DNA of 33,079 nucleotides, taken from the IMG/VR virus record IMGVR_UViG_3300035698_019057, positions 1 through 33,079 of that record; one strand, written 5' to 3'. Each line of letters begins with the position of its first letter. Position 1 is the first letter of the stretch. This document shows, piece by piece, positions 30,216 to 33,079 of this stretch. The notes beneath the pieces are model-generated. The model ran no database searches. It saw only the letters and a program-made list of their open reading frames with translations, and was not told where the DNA came from. The DNA comes from a virus. The position numbers and the translations under genes are program-made.

Positions 30216-31019
30216 TCACTTTTTATTATCTACTGCCTTCGATAGTTCTGCAAATAATTTATTACGATAAGATTTATCGCTACTGTACTGTTCCATATTA
30301 CTCATCATCTCACCCCTAATTGCATCAACTCCTCTCCCATGTGAAGCAGAAGATGAAGTGGGTTGAGTATTATTCATGATGGGTCCTTTTCTTAATTTAT
30401 CCATAATCTTAACGAGATTCGCTGAGGACATAACACCAGAAACCTCATTAATCTCATCTGCTGTTAATTTGTTTTGCCACCACTGATAGACTTTCTTAAC
30501 TGATTCCTTTCCTTCCTCTCCTAGTTTTTTCATTTCTTCTTCTACGTTAGGGGCGGATCTTTCCTGTGCCAACGCATAAGTTTTTAATGTAGTCTCAACA
30601 AATTCTTGAGAGGCATTAGACTTATGTGCTGATTCTAAAAACCCAACAAGATCTGGATGATTTTCGTCGAACTGAAACTTCATGTCCTTTGAAAAAGTTA
30701 AGTCATACTTTTCAGGTGCTGACTTAAATGATCCGAATCTCTTTTCTAATTCTGGATAGGCCTTAGCCGCAGCGGTAACTGTATTAAACTTTTTGGGAAG
30801 CCATTCAGGTCTGTCACCAGTACCTTCTATTCCTTCGTCGTAATACCACTTGTTCGGGTCTTTCTTCGAGGCTTCCGGATTAACTTGCTCTTTGGCTTCT
30901 TGTTCTTTTTCAGAGACAACTTCGTCTTTAACAGTATCAAAGATGTTTTGATGACTTGAAGTATTCTCTGATGCATCTTCTGTAGTTTGTTCACTCTCTT
31001 CATTTTCAACCTCGCTCAT
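30216..31019 (-). CDS. Capsid assembly scaffolding protein
   Basis: The product is 267 aa, with AGGGGAT before the ATG. It is highly acidic in residues 1-50 (EVENEESEQTTEDASENTSS). A conserved podovirus scaffold block follows: RPEWLPKKFNTVTAAAKAYP, then ELEKRFGSFK and PEKYDL. A helical C-terminal half ends in a basic KSYRNKLFAELSKAVDNKK tail that would bind the capsid shell. It guides assembly of procapsids around the portal and is removed before packaging. Position directly before the capsid gene is as in T7 (gene 9). Confidence 0.85.
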   Translation of the reverse strand: MSEVENEESEQTTEDASENTSSHQNIFDTVKDEVVSEKEQEAKEQVNPEASKKDPNKWYYDEGIEGTGDRPEWLPKKFNTVTAAAKAYPELEKRFGSFKSAPEKYDLTFSKDMKFQFDENHPDLVGFLESAHKSNASQEFVETTLKTYALAQERSAPNVEEEMKKLGEEGKESVKKVYQWWQNKLTADEINEVSGVMSSANLVKIMDKLRKGPIMNNTQPTSSSASHGRGVDAIRGEMMSNMEQYSSDKSYRNKLFAELSKAVDNKK

Positions 31020-31034
31020 AAATTATCCCCTATT

Positions 31035-31316
31035 TTACTGTTCTTTATCAGATTGTTTCTGTTCGTTCTTAAGTCTTGAAATGTATAGTTTCTCAAATTT
31101 AATAATATCGTAGACAAAGCTTTTCTTACCAAGCATAAACGACATGTATGAAGTGATACCTCCATAAACCTCGAGTGTCTTTTCATTAACGGGAAGCATG
31201 TGTTCTGTATCACCCGACAATTCCTTCAACAGTTCGAGCAGCGCCTCTCCCTCTTTTGTTTTATAGAGTACTCTGTGTACAAGCTCTTCTATAAGCCGAA
31301 CTTTTTGTTCTGTCAT
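31035..31316 (-). CDS. Hypothetical 93-aa protein between portal and scaffold
   Basis: The ATG overlaps the portal stop (ATGA), with AAGGGAT upstream. The protein is helical and charged (EQKVRLIEELVHRVLYKTKE, then a YGGITSYMSFMLGKKSFVYD aromatic segment) and ends in a lysine/glutamine-rich tail. Podoviruses often have a small gene here, but I do not recognise this one. A head-assembly role is inferred only from location. Confidence 0.7.
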   Translation of the reverse strand: MTEQKVRLIEELVHRVLYKTKEGEALLELLKELSGDTEHMLPVNEKTLEVYGGITSYMSFMLGKKSFVYDIIKFEKLYISRLKNEQKQSDKEQ

Positions 31317-32869
31317 TGCATCCCTTGAAATGGAACAGCGGCTGTAGGTGCTTGTGGCAACTGAGCCTGTTGTTGCTGTTGCTGAATCTGCTGCTGTTGA
31401 GCCTGCATCGCTTGATTAATCTCAACTTCTGTATTGTACAATTTAGGATCAACCCCAAGCTGTTCATAAATATATGGTGATGCAGTTTCAGGTTTAAGCG
31501 TAAGCATCGTTAATTGAGGACCCGCTATTGACTGGACCGTCTGAACTGCCTGTAATAACTTATTCACGTTAGAAAGCCCTTGCGATTTAACAGCTGGAAC
31601 TTCATATTGAATTGCCATCAGCCTACCGTCTAACTCTAAGGATGGAATCAGTCCTTTCTCAGATAAGATAAATAGGACCTTCTCTATTACTTGAGATAAG
31701 AACTCAGCCTGAATTCTAACAAACGCAGGTTCACGAGCTTCTAGCATCTGTTGATTTCTGATCATCACTTCAGTTGCAGTCATCTTAGGACTATCGAGAC
31801 CACCAAGAGGTTCAGTGAAGAACATCTTATTGAGCTGCATTCTTACATCAGAGATAGTGAGCTGAGCAAAATTAACATTTCCAGCCTGAGGGAGTGCCTG
31901 GAGTGGGAATACCTGCCCAGCTTCTATTCTCTCTACAGGGATAACAGTATTAGGTTCAAGTACAACTGTTTCAGGGTTGAACATACCATCTGAATATCCC
32001 ATATAGATCGGATATGCTTGGCTCGCAGCAGCTGCCAATTCATACTCTGCCATCTTATTAAGAGTTTTAATGGTTGGTAGGGCATCCATAATGACGCCAG
32101 TTCCGTACGTTTCCATAGGTCTAACCGAGTATCTGGCGATAATCCACTTAGACTTCTTCATTCCCTCTACGCTATAGAGAACTTCTCTAGTTCTGCTATC
32201 GATCACATAATACGAATAGGTCTTATTCTCTTCATCAAATACAGTCATCTCTCTAATGTTTACTGTATGTTCGTCGTTATCTGGATCCATTGTCATGGTT
32301 TGTGGGATCTCAGCATTAGGCCAAAGATTCTTTATATCTCTGATCTTAACGTCTTCGAAGTTTCTAAATACGTTTCTTGGTTCACCACTCGTTTGCTCTA
32401 AGATCAATTGATTAAGAGGAACAGCTGTAAACTTAAAAGGCGCTTTATCATCATCATCATCATCACTAATAAGGAGAGCGAGTGTTCCAATAGACAAGTC
32501 GTACAGAGCTTCATTTGATGCGATATCCCAGTTTGATGCGTATAGATATCTAAAGAAGAGCTTAGTAATTTCACTAAGGTTTTCATTGATCTGATCTTTA
32601 AACTGATCTGGAACTTCAGAGCCCGCAACAAATGTAGCCCAATGTATTCCAGTAGGGATAAGAGTTGCATGAAGCTGCGCAACAAAAGAGTTGGTATTGA
32701 TAATCGCTGTATTATCGTAGATCTTCCTGTTTCTAGTTTGATCCGTTATATAGTATGGATTTCTAGAAGGGATAACGAATTTATAGCAATCTTCAAAGGT
32801 TTGTCTGAAAGTATCTGCATACGATTTAGCATTATCAAATCGTTTTAATAGCTTTTGAATATCTGCCAT
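31313..32869 (-). CDS. Portal (head-tail connector) protein
   Basis: The product is 518 aa, close to T7 gp8 (536 aa). The N-terminus (LKRFDNAKSYADTFRQTFED, then CYKFVIPSRNPYY) and the blocks FVAQLHATLIPTGIHWATFV, YGTGVIMDALPTIKTLNKMA and DSPKMTATEVMIRNQQM are those of the T7-type head-to-tail connecting family. It forms the dodecameric ring through which DNA is packaged. Odd points are a run of six aspartates near residue 140 and a glutamine-rich C-terminus (about 485-505). AGGG lies 11 nt before the ATG. Confidence 0.95.
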   Translation of the reverse strand: MADIQKLLKRFDNAKSYADTFRQTFEDCYKFVIPSRNPYYITDQTRNRKIYDNTAIINTNSFVAQLHATLIPTGIHWATFVAGSEVPDQFKDQINENLSEITKLFFRYLYASNWDIASNEALYDLSIGTLALLISDDDDDDKAPFKFTAVPLNQLILEQTSGEPRNVFRNFEDVKIRDIKNLWPNAEIPQTMTMDPDNDEHTVNIREMTVFDEENKTYSYYVIDSRTREVLYSVEGMKKSKWIIARYSVRPMETYGTGVIMDALPTIKTLNKMAEYELAAAASQAYPIYMGYSDGMFNPETVVLEPNTVIPVERIEAGQVFPLQALPQAGNVNFAQLTISDVRMQLNKMFFTEPLGGLDSPKMTATEVMIRNQQMLEAREPAFVRIQAEFLSQVIEKVLFILSEKGLIPSLELDGRLMAIQYEVPAVKSQGLSNVNKLLQAVQTVQSIAGPQLTMLTLKPETASPYIYEQLGVDPKLYNTEVEINQAMQAQQQQIQQQQQQAQLPQAPTAAVPFQGMQ

Positions 32870-32877
32870 GATGTGTA

Positions 32878-33079
32878 TTACCCTAGAGTAGTTTGTCTAT
32901 TCTCGTCAGAAGAAGTACCTGCCGAACCCAGTCTAGATCTGATCGAAGAGATTCTTTTTTGTTCGACCTTCTTTCTTTCTTTAGTTAATTCCGCTTCTCG
33001 TTTTGAGATTTCAGCTTGCTGTGTTCTAAGCGCTGAATCGTCAGATGCTTGTGCTCCACCACCCAACATCCCTGTAACA
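32878..33079 (-). CDS. Small glycine-rich virion-cluster protein, C-terminal part (crosses the circular joint)
   Basis: This is the same gene as at 1-159. The window end cuts it. The true start is the ATG at 159, not the internal methionine near 33069. The last 24 residues after the joint are ISSIRSRLGSAGTSSDENRQ followed by TTLG. The stop at 32878 lies 8 nt before the portal start. Confidence 0.8.
   Translation of the reverse strand, partial: VTGMLGGGAQASDDSALRTQQAEISKREAELTKERKKVEQKRISSIRSRLGSAGTSSDENRQTTLG
32953..33079. repeat. Terminal 127-bp direct repeat, right copy (circular overlap)
   Basis: Identical to bases 1-127; see the left copy. Only one copy should be counted in the circular genome. 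Confidence 0.95.

Noticed and set aside
32446-32465. Trinucleotide tract in the portal gene
   Set aside because: The ATC/GAT run encodes a short aspartate stretch; it is a simple-sequence curiosity without further support for a function.
32953-33079. True T7-type terminal redundancy
   Set aside because: The repeat is exactly 127 bp, ends at the contig ends and lies within a gene frame; an assembly k-mer overlap explains it better. Kept only as an alternative.
1-33079. tRNA genes, CRISPR arrays, insertion sequences
   Set aside because: No cloverleaf-like sequences with T-arm motifs outside coding genes, no regularly spaced short repeats, and no transposase other than the invertase-type recombinase were seen by eye.

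Overview
The window looks like one complete, AT-rich genome of a short-tailed (podovirus-type) phage, sequenced as a circle. The first 127 bases are repeated exactly as the last 127, and an open reading frame runs across the joint. Removing the overlap leaves a circle of about 32,952 bp. The virion genes follow the T7 plan: portal, scaffold, capsid, tail tubular proteins A and B, gp14/15/16-like internal core proteins, fibres, then lysis and large terminase. I see no RNA polymerase, DNA polymerase, primase, helicase or integrase. The genome instead carries a plasmid-like replication module, a CsrA homologue, a Hin/Pin-type recombinase with a hix-like site, and a lone single-strand annealing protein. 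I infer a small temperate or plasmid-like phage that relies on host polymerases. CsrA, the ankyrin protein and the pentapeptide-repeat protein point to a gammaproteobacterial host, perhaps one associated with eukaryotic cells (Legionellales-like). The host is not proven.

Layout. (1) A minus-strand late operon starts at a sigma70-like promoter near 1684-1712. It runs through terS, three small genes and a glycine-rich gene that crosses the joint. From the right end it continues leftward through portal, a small gene, scaffold, capsid, a capsid-adjacent fibre-like protein, tail tubes, core proteins, two fibres, VRR-NUC nuclease, muramidase and holin, ending with terL, which is split in two frames. 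(2) A plus-strand cluster at 1805-3014 holds unknown genes, the last HicB-like. (3) A minus-strand cluster at 3009-4534 holds a putative replication initiator and a small HTH protein. Upstream of the initiator (4535-4750) lie a leader peptide with a near-perfect ribosome-binding site and an opposing promoter and terminator that define an antisense RNA of about 118 nt. This is the topology of IncFII-type copy control. (4) The plus-strand early region at 4942-10219 carries an HTH regulator, small membrane proteins, a heptapeptide-repeat protein, csrA, the annealing protein, pentapeptide and ankyrin proteins and short unknown genes. A consensus promoter (5811-5839) with an operator-like dyad drives part of it. 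(5) The recombinase and its candidate crossover site lie at 10247-10949 and converge on terL.

The most unusual points are the copy-control-like RNA module in a T7-like virion genome, csrA with GGA-rich translation signals, the hix-like site with no visible partner, fibre proteins that share modules (including a 62-bp identical stretch), and two genes (terL and a small basic gene) each broken by what looks like a single missing base.
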